From contig CBDCBW010000001.1 in assembly GCA_965214485.1 (NCBI GenBank), positions 1 to 64,000 on the forward strand: DNA of 64,000 nucleotides, in the 5' to 3' direction. The notes beneath the pieces are model-generated. The model was not told the DNA's origin. It saw only the letters and a list, made by a program, of their open reading frames with translations, and did no database searches. The position numbers and the translations under genes were made by a program. The stretch comes from JANQRZ01 sp965214485. Its GTDB lineage: Bacteria; Bacteroidota; Rhodothermia; Rhodothermales; JANQRZ01. Below are positions 29,002 to 38,096 of this stretch, in pieces (positions within the stretch are counted from its first letter, which is position 1; each line of letters begins with the position of its first letter).

Positions 29002-29035
29002 GAGCGCGCCCGGCGAGGGCTCGCCGGGCGCGCTC
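29002..29035. terminator. 15-bp perfect GC hairpin
   Basis: GAGCGCGCCCGGCGA (29002-29016) pairs perfectly with 29021-29035 around a 4-base loop, then AGCTTT follows. It has terminator shape for a transcript coming from the left, although the only upstream coding signal is the orphan frame at 28885-28975. Confidence 0.5.
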
Positions 29036-29181
29036 AGCTTTGCGCGGACCTGGGCCAGCCCGGACACCGTTTGGGGCTCCCCTCCTTCGGGCTCCCCGGC
29101 CGGCCGGACTGACGGGCGGCCGGGGTGCTCCGGGGCAGTCTCGGCCTGCTTGGCGTGGTGTGATAGTCTGGGCGGGCGTCG

Positions 29182-29188
29182 TATCTTG
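29182..29188 (+). promoter_or_regulatory. Putative -7 box giving a near-leaderless mRNA
   Basis: TATCTTG ends only 7 bp before the ATG at 29196. If it is the -7 element, transcription would begin at or beside the start codon. Confidence 0.35.
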
Positions 29189-29195
29189 CGCCGCT

Positions 29196-31337
29196 ATGCC
29201 CGAACCCACCTCCGCCCTGCCCCGCGCCGCCCGGCTCACGGAGCGCGTCGCCGACGTAGCCGACGTGTCGGTGATCATCGTCAACTACAACGTCCGCGAG
29301 TTCCTGGAGCAGGCGCTGGACTCGGTCGAGCGCGCCTCCGGCGGCCTCGCCGTCGAGACGTTCGTCGTCGACAACAACTCGGTCGACGGCTCGGTGGCGA
29401 TGGTCCGCGAGCGCTTCCCCCACGTCCGCGTCACCGCCAACGAGGACAACGTCGGGTTCGCGCGGGCCAACAACCAGGCCATCCGCGAGGCGACGGGACG
29501 CTACCTGCTGATCCTCAACCCGGACACGCTCGTGCAGGAGGACACCCTCCGCGCGCTCGTCGCGTTCATGGACGCGCACCCGGACGCCGGGGCCGCCGGC
29601 TGCCAGATTCTCAACCCCGACGGGACGTTCGCCCCCGAGAGCCGCCGCGCCTTCCCGACCCCGGCGGTCGCGCTCTACCGGATGCTCGGGCTGAGCCGGC
29701 TGTTCCCGAAGAGCCGGACCTTCGGGCGCTACAACATGACGTACCTCCCACTCGGCGCGGTGTGCGAGGTGGACGCGCTCTCGGGCTCGTGCATGATGGT
29801 CCGCCGCGCCGCGCTCTACGAAGAGCGGCGCGGCGGAGGAGCGGTGGAGCCGCAGACCGGACGCAGCAACGGGGAGGGGCATCGGGCACGCTCCGCCCCC
29901 ACGCCCGGCCTCCGGCCCTCGACCTCGCAGACCGGCGCAGGCCTGCTCGACGAGGAGTTCTTCATGTACGGCGAGGACCTCGACTGGTGCTTCCGCATCC
30001 AGCAGGCGGGCTGGAGGATCTACTACACGCCCGAGACGCAGATCGTCCACTACAAGGGCGAGTCCACGCGCAAGGGCGAGCTGCGCTACGTCCGCCTCTT
30101 CTACGGGGCGATGCTCCAGTTCGCCGAGAAGCACTTCGCCGGCAACCACTCGCGCACGCTCGCCGGGCTGATCCGGGCGGGCATCCTCGCGCGCGCCGGG
30201 CTGAGCATGGCGGCGAAGGCGCTCGCCGCGCTGGCGGTGCCGGTCCTGGACTTCGGCCTCGCGCTGCTCGTCGGGATGGTGGTGGCGCTGGGGTGGTCGG
30301 CGCAGCAGGGGGTGGCGTTCAACGCGCTCTACTATACGGCGCTCGTCCCGGCCTACGCGCTGGCCGCCGTGCTCGGCGTGGCCGCCGCCGGCGGCTACCG
30401 GCACCGGCGGCGCTACCCGGTCCAGCCGGTGCTCTCGGGCATCGGCGTGGCCTTCCTGGCGGTGACGACGTTCTCGTTCTTCGTCAAGAGCCTCGCCTTC
30501 TCGCGGGCGACGATCCTGTTCGGGTTCCTGCTCGTGGCGGTGGTGCTCACCGCGTGGCGGCTCGTCGTGGGCCGCCGCCAGGCCGGCAACCGCCGCGCCC
30601 TCCTCGTCGGCAGCGCCGGGGAGGCCGAGCGCCTCGGCGGCCTGCTCGCCCGGCGCATCGACCCGCCGCTCCGGCTCGTCGGCTTCGTCGACACGGCGGA
30701 CGGGGAGGGGCCCACGGCCGTCGCCCGCCTCGGCGCGGTGCGCCACCTCCGGGACCTCGTCCGGCTCCGCGAGATCCACGACGTGATCTTCGCCGCCGAC
30801 AGCCTGACCAACACGGCGATCCTCCGCCACATGCGGCGGCTGCGCGACCTGCCGGTGCAGTTCAAAATCCTCACCCAGGGCCAGGACCGCATCATCGGCA
30901 AGGCCTCGATCGACGACTTCTCGACGCCGCTGCGCGAGGCCGAGCGCTTCGTCGCCCCGCTCCGGTCGCCGCTCGCGCGGCGCGCCGTCGAGGTGCCGGT
31001 GGCGCTCCTCGGCACGGCGCTCCACCCGCTCGTGCGGCTCGCGGCGCGGCTCCGGCCGCGCGGCCGCCTGCGCCGCCTCGCCACGGCGACGGCCCGGATG
31101 CCCTCGGTCCTCGCCGGGCGGCGCGCGCTCATCGGCTACGACCCGAACCACGCGCACCCGCCGGCGGACTGGGGCCTCCACCCCGGCGTCGTCTCGATCC
31201 TCGACACCCTCGCCGCGCCCCCCACCGACATCGTCGAGGCGCACCGGGCCTACTGGTTCTACGCCCGCAACCAGTCCGCCGCGCTCGACGTCGAAATCCT
31301 CGTCCGCGCCCTGTTCCGCAAGGGTCCTGTTCCGTAA
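29196..31337 (+). CDS. Glycosyltransferase family 2 fused to a polyprenyl-phosphate sugar transferase-like half
   Basis: A 713-residue fusion. Residues 20-300 are a GT2 domain (SVIIVNYNVREFLEQAL, FARANNQAIREA, LLILNPDTLV, MYGEDLDWCFRIQQ). Residues of about 340-455 hold four membrane helices, and residues of about 460-570 a Rossmann-like fold (RRALLVGSAGEAERL, LVGFVD, HDVIFAADSL). This second part copies the N-terminal half of WbaP/PssY-type initiating transferases, but the usual catalytic domain is reduced to a degenerate helix region. The GT2 part has an odd in-frame insertion of about 38 residues (near 210-247) just before LLDEEFFMYGED. Likely role: sugar transfer in cell-surface polysaccharide synthesis. 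The 3' end is tandemly repeated. Confidence 0.75.
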   Translation: MPEPTSALPRAARLTERVADVADVSVIIVNYNVREFLEQALDSVERASGGLAVETFVVDNNSVDGSVAMVRERFPHVRVTANEDNVGFARANNQAIREATGRYLLILNPDTLVQEDTLRALVAFMDAHPDAGAAGCQILNPDGTFAPESRRAFPTPAVALYRMLGLSRLFPKSRTFGRYNMTYLPLGAVCEVDALSGSCMMVRRAALYEERRGGGAVEPQTGRSNGEGHRARSAPTPGLRPSTSQTGAGLLDEEFFMYGEDLDWCFRIQQAGWRIYYTPETQIVHYKGESTRKGELRYVRLFYGAMLQFAEKHFAGNHSRTLAGLIRAGILARAGLSMAAKALAALAVPVLDFGLALLVGMVVALGWSAQQGVAFNALYYTALVPAYALAAVLGVAAAGGYRHRRRYPVQPVLSGIGVAFLAVTTFSFFVKSLAFSRATILFGFLLVAVVLTAWRLVVGRRQAGNRRALLVGSAGEAERLGGLLARRIDPPLRLVGFVDTADGEGPTAVARLGAVRHLRDLVRLREIHDVIFAADSLTNTAILRHMRRLRDLPVQFKILTQGQDRIIGKASIDDFSTPLREAERFVAPLRSPLARRAVEVPVALLGTALHPLVRLAARLRPRGRLRRLATATARMPSVLAGRRALIGYDPNHAHPPADWGLHPGVVSILDTLAAPPTDIVEAHRAYWFYARNQSAALDVEILVRALFRKGPVP

Positions 31338-31352
31338 AGGTCCTGTTTCGCA
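31311..31352. repeat. 16-bp tandem repeat at the glycosyltransferase 3' end
   Basis: CTGTTCCG(C/T)AA(G)GGTC units at 31311-31326 and 31327-31342, plus a partial third (31343-31352). The unit is not a multiple of three, so the repeat shifts the frame and creates the TAA stop. Confidence 0.75.
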
Positions 31353-31459
31353 GAACGTGATGCCTGAGGCGTGAGGGTGCCCGCAGCACAGGCCTCACGC
31401 CGCAGCACCGGCTCCACGGCCGGCCCCCCTTACGCTCCACGTGCCCCGCCTCCTCCGCC

Positions 31460-32449
31460 ATGCACCTCCTCGATTTCGAGAAACCGCTCTACGAGCTGGA
31501 GGAGAAGCTCCGCGAGCTCCGGTCCTACGACGCCGAGGACGGCGCGGTCGACCTCTCGCCGCAGATCGAAGCCCTCGAGGCCCGCGTCGAGAGCCTCCGC
31601 GCCTCGATCTACCAGGGCCTGACGCGCTGGCAGCGGGTCCAGCTCGCCCGGCACCCCGAGCGGCCCTACACGCTGGACTACATCAGCGGCCTCGTCCGCG
31701 GCTTCCGCGAGCTCCACGGCGACCGCCTCTTCGGCGACGACCGCGCGCTCGTCGGGGGGCTCGGGCGCTTCGAGGGCAGCCGCTGGGGCAGCCGCGACCG
31801 GACCGTCATGGTGCTCGGCCAGCAGAAGGGGCGCGACACCAAGAGCCGCAAGTTCCGCAACTTCGGGATGCCCAACCCCGAGGGCTACCGCAAGGCGCTG
31901 CGCCTGATGCGGATGGCGGCCAAGTTCGGCAAGCCGGTCGTCACGCTCCTCGACACGCCCGGCGCGTTCCCCGGCCTGGAGGCCGAGGAGCGCGGGCAGG
32001 CCGAGGCCATCGCCCGCAACCTCATGGTCATGGCCCGCCTGCCGGTCCCGATCGTCGTCGTCGTGATCGGCGAGGGGGCGTCGGGCGGCGCGCTCGGCAT
32101 CGGCGTCGGCGACCGGATTCTGATGCTCGAAAACGCGTGGTACTCGGTGATCTCGCCCGAGAGCTGCTCGCAGATTCTGTGGCGCTCGTGGGACTACAAG
32201 GAGGAGGCCGCGCGCGCCCTCAGGCTCACCGCCCCGGACCTCGTCGAGCAGGGCATCGTGGACCGGATCGTGCCGGAGCCGGCGGGCGGCGCGCACCGCG
32301 ACCCGCAGGCCGCTTTCGACGCCACCGGACGCGCCATCGCCGAGGCGCTCGACGCCCTCGACCGGCTCGACACGGACACCCTCCTCGCCGAGCGCCTCGC
32401 CAAGTTCGACGGCATGGGCACCGAGGCTATCGGGGCCCTGAGCGAATGA
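31460..32449 (+). CDS. accA: Acetyl-CoA carboxylase carboxyltransferase subunit alpha
   Basis: A 329-residue protein that, with AccD, moves the carboxyl group from biotin to acetyl-CoA to make malonyl-CoA for fatty acid synthesis. It begins with the usual DFEKPLYELEEKL helix. Then come LTRWQRVQLARHPERPYTLDYI, LHGDRLFGDD, NFGMPNPEGYRKALRLM, LLDTPGAFPGLEAEERGQAEAIA and GEGASGGALGIGVGD. These are the oxyanion and crotonase-like landmarks of the alpha subunit. Start at 31460 fits. The following thioesterase is 92 bp downstream. Confidence 0.97.
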   Translation: MHLLDFEKPLYELEEKLRELRSYDAEDGAVDLSPQIEALEARVESLRASIYQGLTRWQRVQLARHPERPYTLDYISGLVRGFRELHGDRLFGDDRALVGGLGRFEGSRWGSRDRTVMVLGQQKGRDTKSRKFRNFGMPNPEGYRKALRLMRMAAKFGKPVVTLLDTPGAFPGLEAEERGQAEAIARNLMVMARLPVPIVVVVIGEGASGGALGIGVGDRILMLENAWYSVISPESCSQILWRSWDYKEEAARALRLTAPDLVEQGIVDRIVPEPAGGAHRDPQAAFDATGRAIAEALDALDRLDTDTLLAERLAKFDGMGTEAIGALSE

Positions 32450-32541
32450 AGGACCGCGAGAAGGGAAGGGTCGGGAGATAGCAAGCCCTCCTTTTCCACC
32501 TCGCTCGCCCTCCTCCGGTCCGCCAACCACCCCCTCGCCCG

Positions 32542-32985
32542 ATGGAACCCCGTCCCCCGATGGAACCCCATCCCCCGCTGGACTACGTCTATCGCCACCG
32601 AGTCCGCTACCGCGAGTGCGACCCGATGGGCGTCGTCTACCACACGCACTACGTGGACTACTTCGAGGCGGCGCGGACCGAGGCGCTGCGCGCCCACGGG
32701 CTGGCCTACAAATCCCTCGAAGACGCGGGCGTCATCATGCCGGTGGTCGAGCTGAGCGTCCGCTACCACCGCCCGGCGCGCTACGACGACCTGCTCGACG
32801 TGGCGGTCCGCATCGAGACGCCGGGCACGCGGGCGCGGACCGAGTACGAGATCAGGCGCGCCGGCGAAGAGATCGTGCTCGTCTCCGGCACGGTGGTGCT
32901 GTGCTTCTTCGACGCGGCTCAGGGCCGGACGGTCCGTGCCCCGCGGGTCGTGCTCGACGCCTTCGCCCGCGCCGCCGAGGCGTAG
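32542..32985 (+). CDS. 4-hydroxybenzoyl-CoA thioesterase-family protein (YbgC/FadM type)
   Basis: A 147-residue hot-dog-fold acyl-CoA thioesterase. The active-site motif RYRECDPMGVVYHTHYVDYF carries the catalytic Asp. The later segments VELSVRYHRPARYDDLL and SGTVVLCFFD match the family. Substrate (acyl-CoA chain) unknown. The first two Met codons (32542 and 32560) head a near-duplicate MEP-PP segment, so the true start may be the second. Confidence 0.88.
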   Translation: MEPRPPMEPHPPLDYVYRHRVRYRECDPMGVVYHTHYVDYFEAARTEALRAHGLAYKSLEDAGVIMPVVELSVRYHRPARYDDLLDVAVRIETPGTRARTEYEIRRAGEEIVLVSGTVVLCFFDAAQGRTVRAPRVVLDAFARAAEA

Positions 32986-33190
32986 GGCGGGGGGAGTGCG
33001 GGGCGCTGGGTACCAAGCCCCGGACGCGGGTAGTATTATTCCCAATTAGATTCCGTATCAGCACCCTGGCTCGGTCTCACCGGAAAGACCGCTCAGCGCC
33101 GCCCGCCTGGCCTGGGCTCGGGATGACCGGGGAAGCGACCTCGGCGTCTGCCCTGCCTCCTCCTCTTTCGCTCCTTGCCCTCCCGGCTCC

Positions 33191-35428
33191 ATGCCTAGCC
33201 TGCCCCGCCTCTGCCTGCTCGCCCTGCTCACCGTCGGCGCTGCCGCCGCGCAGTCTCCGAAGGACTTCCTCGCCGCGCCGCGCGCGCCCGCTGCCGAGCG
33301 CGGCGGCGGCGAGGCCGACCTGCTCGTCCGCTGGAACGGCGACCCGCAGTGGCTCCTAGGGGTCCAGAGCGAGGGCGAGGCGTTCGGCGGCGGCCTCAGC
33401 CGGGGCCGCAACTTCATCCTCGGGGCGTCCTCGGTCGGGCCAGAGGGCGACGTGCCGGTCGAGATCGTCTTTAGCAGCGAGACCGAGACGCTGGCGCAGA
33501 CCTTCCGGCTCACGGGCGGCGTCCAGGCGGCGGGCGTCGGGACGTTCCCCGGCGCGGCCTACGACACCTCGGACCCCGACAACCCGCGCCGGCTCAACGT
33601 CGGCTTCCTGGAGGGCAACTCCAGCCCCGACCTCACGTGGAACCCCAACGCCTCGGTCCAGGGCAACAACGAGTGGCTCTACGTCTTCGCGAGCGACTAC
33701 GACGGGACCGGCGAGACTTACGCCGGCACGAACCTGCTGATCCCGCCGGACGAGGACGTCCTCTACGTGCTGTGGTCGCGCCTCGCACCGGGCTTCGACC
33801 TGCTCGAAGCTGACCCGTCGTCGCTCACGGTGGCCCTGGCCCGGATCACCGGCTTCGAGGCCACGCTCTCGGCGAACGGGCAGGTCAATCTCACCTGGAC
33901 CTACGACGTGCCGTCCGAGGCGGTCGGGTTCCGGCTCTACACCGGCCTCGGCTCCGCCGACGACCTCCTGGCTGAGCTGCCGATTGAGGCCCGGAGCTAC
34001 GTCCACGAGGTCCCCGAACCGGAACTGCGCGCCTACCGCCTCGAAGCGGTCGACGCCGCCGGCGAGGTGGTGGACGTCAGCGCCGAGATTTCGGTGCAGA
34101 CCTTCGTCGCGCTCAACGCGACGCTCGTCGGGCAGCTCTCGCCGCGCGCGAGCTACGGCGACGTCTGGGGCTGGGTCGACCCCGCGACCGGCGCGGAGTA
34201 CGCCCTCCTCACCGCGCGCTTCGACGGCCTCAGCGTGATCGCGCTCGACGGCGGCCCGAACGGCGACGCGCTGGAGGAGGTCGGCTTCGCGCCCGGCCTC
34301 ACATCGGGCCCGAGCATTGCTGACGCCAAAGACGTCAAGACCTACGGGCGCTTCGCCTACCTCGCCCACGAGGTCGCCCCGGTCCAGGTCATCGACCTCG
34401 CCGACCCCACGGCACCGGTTGAGGTCGGGCAGATCGACGTGCAGCCGGGGGTCCCGCAGGGGGGCTCGCACAATGTCCTCGTCGAGGGCGACTACCTCTA
34501 CGTCGTCGGCGGGCGCGACCCCGGCGGGCTCCGCATCTACGACCTCGCCGCGAGCCCCACCGACCCGCCGCTCGTCGGCGAGGTCAACGGGACTGACGGG
34601 CAGACGTACTACCACGACCTCGAGGTCGTCGGCGACATCGGCTACGCCGCGGCGATCTACGACCAGGGCATCGACGTGCTCGACCTGAGTGACCGCACGG
34701 CACCGAGCGTCATCACGACCATCGTCTATCCGGCGACCTCGATGGGCGCGCACAACGTCTGCGCGACGCCCGACGGCCGGACGATCTTCGTCGGCGACGA
34801 GATCGGGTCGGGGCGGTGGACGCGGGCCTTCGACGTGAGCGACCTCGACGACCCCGAGCTGATCGCCGAGATCATCGTGGACCCGAACGCGGTGGTGCAC
34901 AACTGCTACGTCACCGAGGACTACCTGCTGCACGTCGCGCACTACACCGAGGGCTACCAGGTCTTCGACGTGCGCGACCCGGCGCAGCCCGAGCGCGTCG
35001 CGTTCTACGACACCTACACCGAGCCGGGGTACGGCTTCGAGGGCGCGTGGACGGCCTACCCGTACCTCCCGAGCGGGCGCACGCTCGTCTCGAACCTGAG
35101 CGGTGGCCTCTTCGTGATCGAGGTCGAGCGCCCGCCCGTGGCGAGCGAGGGCAGCGCCGGTGCCCCGGCCTTCACGCTCGACGCGCCGTTCCCGAACCCG
35201 GCCACCGGAGCCGCGACGTTCCGCTTTACGCTGGGTGCCGCCGCGCACGTGCGCCTCGCGCTCTTCGACGTGCTCGGGCGCGAGGTCGCCCTCCTGACCG
35301 ACGGCGCGCACGGCGCGGGCACGCACACCGCGGCGCTCGCCACGGACGGCCTTCCGAGCGGGCTCTACTTCGCCCGGATCGAGGCCGGCGGGCAGAGGGC
35401 CGCGCAGCCGCTCACGGTCCAGCATTAG
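33191..35428 (+). CDS. Secreted LVIVD / choice-of-anchor B protein with T9SS tail
   Basis: A 745-residue exported protein. A signal peptide ends near AAAAQ. The middle (about residues 290-640) has LVIVD-type beta-propeller repeats (VQVIDLADPTAPVEVGQ, GLRIYDLA, IDVLDLSDRTAPSVI, YQVFDVRDPAQPERV) with a GGSHNVLVEGDYLYVVGG motif of choice-of-anchor B proteins. A fibronectin-like piece precedes it. The C-terminal 85 residues are a type IX secretion sorting domain (FPNPATGAATFRFTL, LFDVLGREVALLTDG, GLYFARIEAGG). Probably a surface or matrix protein. nadC starts at the base after its stop codon. Confidence 0.85.
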   Translation: MPSLPRLCLLALLTVGAAAAQSPKDFLAAPRAPAAERGGGEADLLVRWNGDPQWLLGVQSEGEAFGGGLSRGRNFILGASSVGPEGDVPVEIVFSSETETLAQTFRLTGGVQAAGVGTFPGAAYDTSDPDNPRRLNVGFLEGNSSPDLTWNPNASVQGNNEWLYVFASDYDGTGETYAGTNLLIPPDEDVLYVLWSRLAPGFDLLEADPSSLTVALARITGFEATLSANGQVNLTWTYDVPSEAVGFRLYTGLGSADDLLAELPIEARSYVHEVPEPELRAYRLEAVDAAGEVVDVSAEISVQTFVALNATLVGQLSPRASYGDVWGWVDPATGAEYALLTARFDGLSVIALDGGPNGDALEEVGFAPGLTSGPSIADAKDVKTYGRFAYLAHEVAPVQVIDLADPTAPVEVGQIDVQPGVPQGGSHNVLVEGDYLYVVGGRDPGGLRIYDLAASPTDPPLVGEVNGTDGQTYYHDLEVVGDIGYAAAIYDQGIDVLDLSDRTAPSVITTIVYPATSMGAHNVCATPDGRTIFVGDEIGSGRWTRAFDVSDLDDPELIAEIIVDPNAVVHNCYVTEDYLLHVAHYTEGYQVFDVRDPAQPERVAFYDTYTEPGYGFEGAWTAYPYLPSGRTLVSNLSGGLFVIEVERPPVASEGSAGAPAFTLDAPFPNPATGAATFRFTLGAAAHVRLALFDVLGREVALLTDGAHGAGTHTAALATDGLPSGLYFARIEAGGQRAAQPLTVQH

Positions 35429-36343
<915 letters not shown>

Positions 36344-36460
36344 GGCGAAGGACAGGACACGGGACGGCGTGGGAGAATGGAGGACAGGGAGCGAACAAGC
36401 GTCGGCGCGTTGCACAACGCTACCGCCACCGTGCTCAGCTTCCTCGTGCTCTTCTGCTCT

Positions 36461-37171
36461 TCAGAGCCGTTCGCCGTCGGCGGTCGTGCGGGCGGGAGAC
36501 GCGTCGAGCGATTTGACGAAGCCGTCGATGCCCCGGCCGCGCAGTCCGGCTGCGCCGGAGGCGGCCTCGTCGCTGGTGGGAAAGACGCCGTAGCAGACGC
36601 GGTAGACGCGGGCCCCCTCGACGGTCACGGGGAGGACCCACGCGCCGCGCGTCTCGTCGGCCTTGGCGCGGGCGCGGGCGGGGTCGGAGAACGAGGCGAG
36701 CTGCACCGTGAAGCCTCGGGACGAGGCGCGGGTCACCGGCGGCGCGGCCGTGGCAGCGGCGAGGGCGCGCTCCTTCTCGCGCATCGCCCGGACGCGCAGC
36801 AGCGCGATCTCGTCCTCGCCGAGGCGGAGCACCACCTCGTCGCCGCGCGCCTCGAGCCCGAGGCGGTCGGCGGCTTGGGCCGAGACCTGCACGCGCAGGC
36901 TGCCCGAGGCCGGGGCGCGGTCGTTGACGCGGGCCGTGACCGACTGCCCGTTCGCCAGGTTCGTCACCTCGACGAGCGTGCCGAACGGCAGCGTGGGGTG
37001 GGCCAGCGTGGCGCGCTCGGGGTTGTAGGGCTCGCCGCTGGCCGTGGCCCGGCCGGTCGCGCCGGGGTCGTAGCGGACGGCGTGGCCGCGCTCGGTGGCG
37101 GGGATGGCGACGTCCTGAGCGGTGGCGGGGAGAGCCAGCACGAGCGCGAGCAGGAGGAAAAGGCGTAGCAT
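36461..37171 (-). CDS. rlpA: RlpA-like protein with double-psi beta-barrel and SPOR domain
   Basis: A 236-residue periplasmic protein. A signal peptide ends near ATAQD, without a lipobox Cys. Residues of about 28-110 form the RlpA barrel (GRATASGEPYNPERATLAHP, LPFGTLVEVTNLANGQSV, ARVNDRAPASG, RVQVSAQAADRLGL). The C-terminal 75 residues are a SPOR domain (GFTVQLASFSDPARARAKAD, YRVCYGVFPT), which binds denuded peptidoglycan at the septum. RlpA proteins act as septal lytic transglycosylases; the usual first-motif spacing is shortened here. It is convergent with nadC. Confidence 0.85.
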   Translation of the reverse strand: MLRLFLLLALVLALPATAQDVAIPATERGHAVRYDPGATGRATASGEPYNPERATLAHPTLPFGTLVEVTNLANGQSVTARVNDRAPASGSLRVQVSAQAADRLGLEARGDEVVLRLGEDEIALLRVRAMREKERALAAATAAPPVTRASSRGFTVQLASFSDPARARAKADETRGAWVLPVTVEGARVYRVCYGVFPTSDEAASGAAGLRGRGIDGFVKSLDASPARTTADGERL

Positions 37172-37270
37172 AAGCGGCGGCGAGAGGCGGGAGCAGCAGG
37201 TCTCCCGCGTGAGACGCGCTTCCGGGCGATGAGTTCACGTATCGCTTGAAGCACGCGTCGGGGCCGGTCC

Positions 37271-37855
37271 TCAGACCGCCGACCCCTCGATTCCGGTGAT
37301 GATCTCCTCCAGCGTGGTCCGGCCCTTGTCGCGCGCGTAGAACCGGCGGACGGTCTTGTAGCGCTCTTCGGGGTCCATCCTGAGTCCCTCCTCGAGCACC
37401 CACCGCTGGAGGTCCGTCGGGCGCGGCCCCCACCAGCCCTGCTCCTCGAAGGCGGCGTCGAGGAGGATCACCACCGGGATCGAGCGGGACGTGCCGTTCG
37501 TCAGGTGGGCGTCCATCAGGTCGAGGTGCTCGTCGCGGGCGAGGAGGCGGAGGTCGAGGGTCGGGACGGCCTCGGCGAGCCAGGCGAGGACGGGGACGAT
37601 GTTGACCGCGTCGCCGCACCAGTCTTCGGAGAGCACGAGGAGGTGCCAGGTGCCGGGCACGGCGGCGGCCCGCGCCACGAGGTCGTCGGGGAGGCGGACG
37701 CGGTCCCAGACGCTTTGCCAAAGCTGGGCGTTTTTCTCGGCGGTCGGGAGGAAGGTCTCGAACGCGATGCCCTGCCGGTAGTACGCTTCGAGCGAGCCTT
37801 CGGTGGCGGCGGGAAACAGCGGGGTGAGGAGGCGGGGCGCGGAGCGGTCGGGCAT
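37271..37855 (-). CDS. Thioredoxin-family protein
   Basis: A 194-residue cytoplasmic thioredoxin-fold protein. The strand-loop VLSEDWCGDAVNIVPVLAWL holds a single Cys (WCGDA) where thioredoxins have WCGPC, so it is not a standard disulfide reductase. Later segments (RLLARDEHLDLMDAHL, SIPVVILLD with the cis-Pro) match the fold. Proteins of this type are common in Bacteroidota with unknown substrates. Start taken at the ATG of 37855. Confidence 0.8.
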   Translation of the reverse strand: MPDRSAPRLLTPLFPAATEGSLEAYYRQGIAFETFLPTAEKNAQLWQSVWDRVRLPDDLVARAAAVPGTWHLLVLSEDWCGDAVNIVPVLAWLAEAVPTLDLRLLARDEHLDLMDAHLTNGTSRSIPVVILLDAAFEEQGWWGPRPTDLQRWVLEEGLRMDPEERYKTVRRFYARDKGRTTLEEIITGIEGSAV

Positions 37856-37911
37856 GGGGCTTGGGCTGGGTGAGGGCGCTTGTATGCCCCACCGCCCGGC
37901 GCGTTCTGCGC

Positions 37912-37962
37912 GGCGGGAGCCTGAGGCGGGAGCCTGAGGCGGGAGCCTGAGGCGGGAGCCTG
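37912..37962. repeat. 13-bp tandem repeat, four copies
   Basis: GGCGGGAGCCTGA is repeated three times from 37912 and a fourth copy follows with a changed last base (to 37962). It lies between the divergent thioredoxin and hrpB genes. Confidence 0.8.
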
Positions 37963-38060
37963 TAGTTTCCAACCGGGCCGCGCCTGCCCCGGCCCTGCGG
38001 CACCCCCAACCGGGGCGAACACGTGGGTTCGCCCCTACGGGCGCGTTGCGTGACGCCTGG

Positions 38061-38068
38061 TACCTTTC
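38061..38068 (+). promoter_or_regulatory. Putative hrpB -7 box (TACCTTTC)
   Basis: Identical to the box at 8429-8436 and 28 bp upstream of the GTG at 38097. It lies within the longer possible frame, so it favours the internal GTG as the true start. Confidence 0.4.
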
Positions 38069-38096
38069 CCATCTTCCTCGTGCTCTTCCGCTCCCC

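Larger units (their letters stand above)
28758..29195. other. 438-bp spacer with strong hairpins and an orphan hydrophobic frame
   Basis: On the plus strand at about 28885-28975 one frame reads DPWLFCLCVAAAATSIFLGL, which looks like a real membrane helix with normal codon choice. No start codon or good continuation was found, so it may be the remnant of a gene. It is followed by a 15-bp perfect hairpin (29002-29035) and a second GC-rich inverted repeat around 29092-29130. The glycosyltransferase promoter box is at 29182. Confidence 0.35.
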
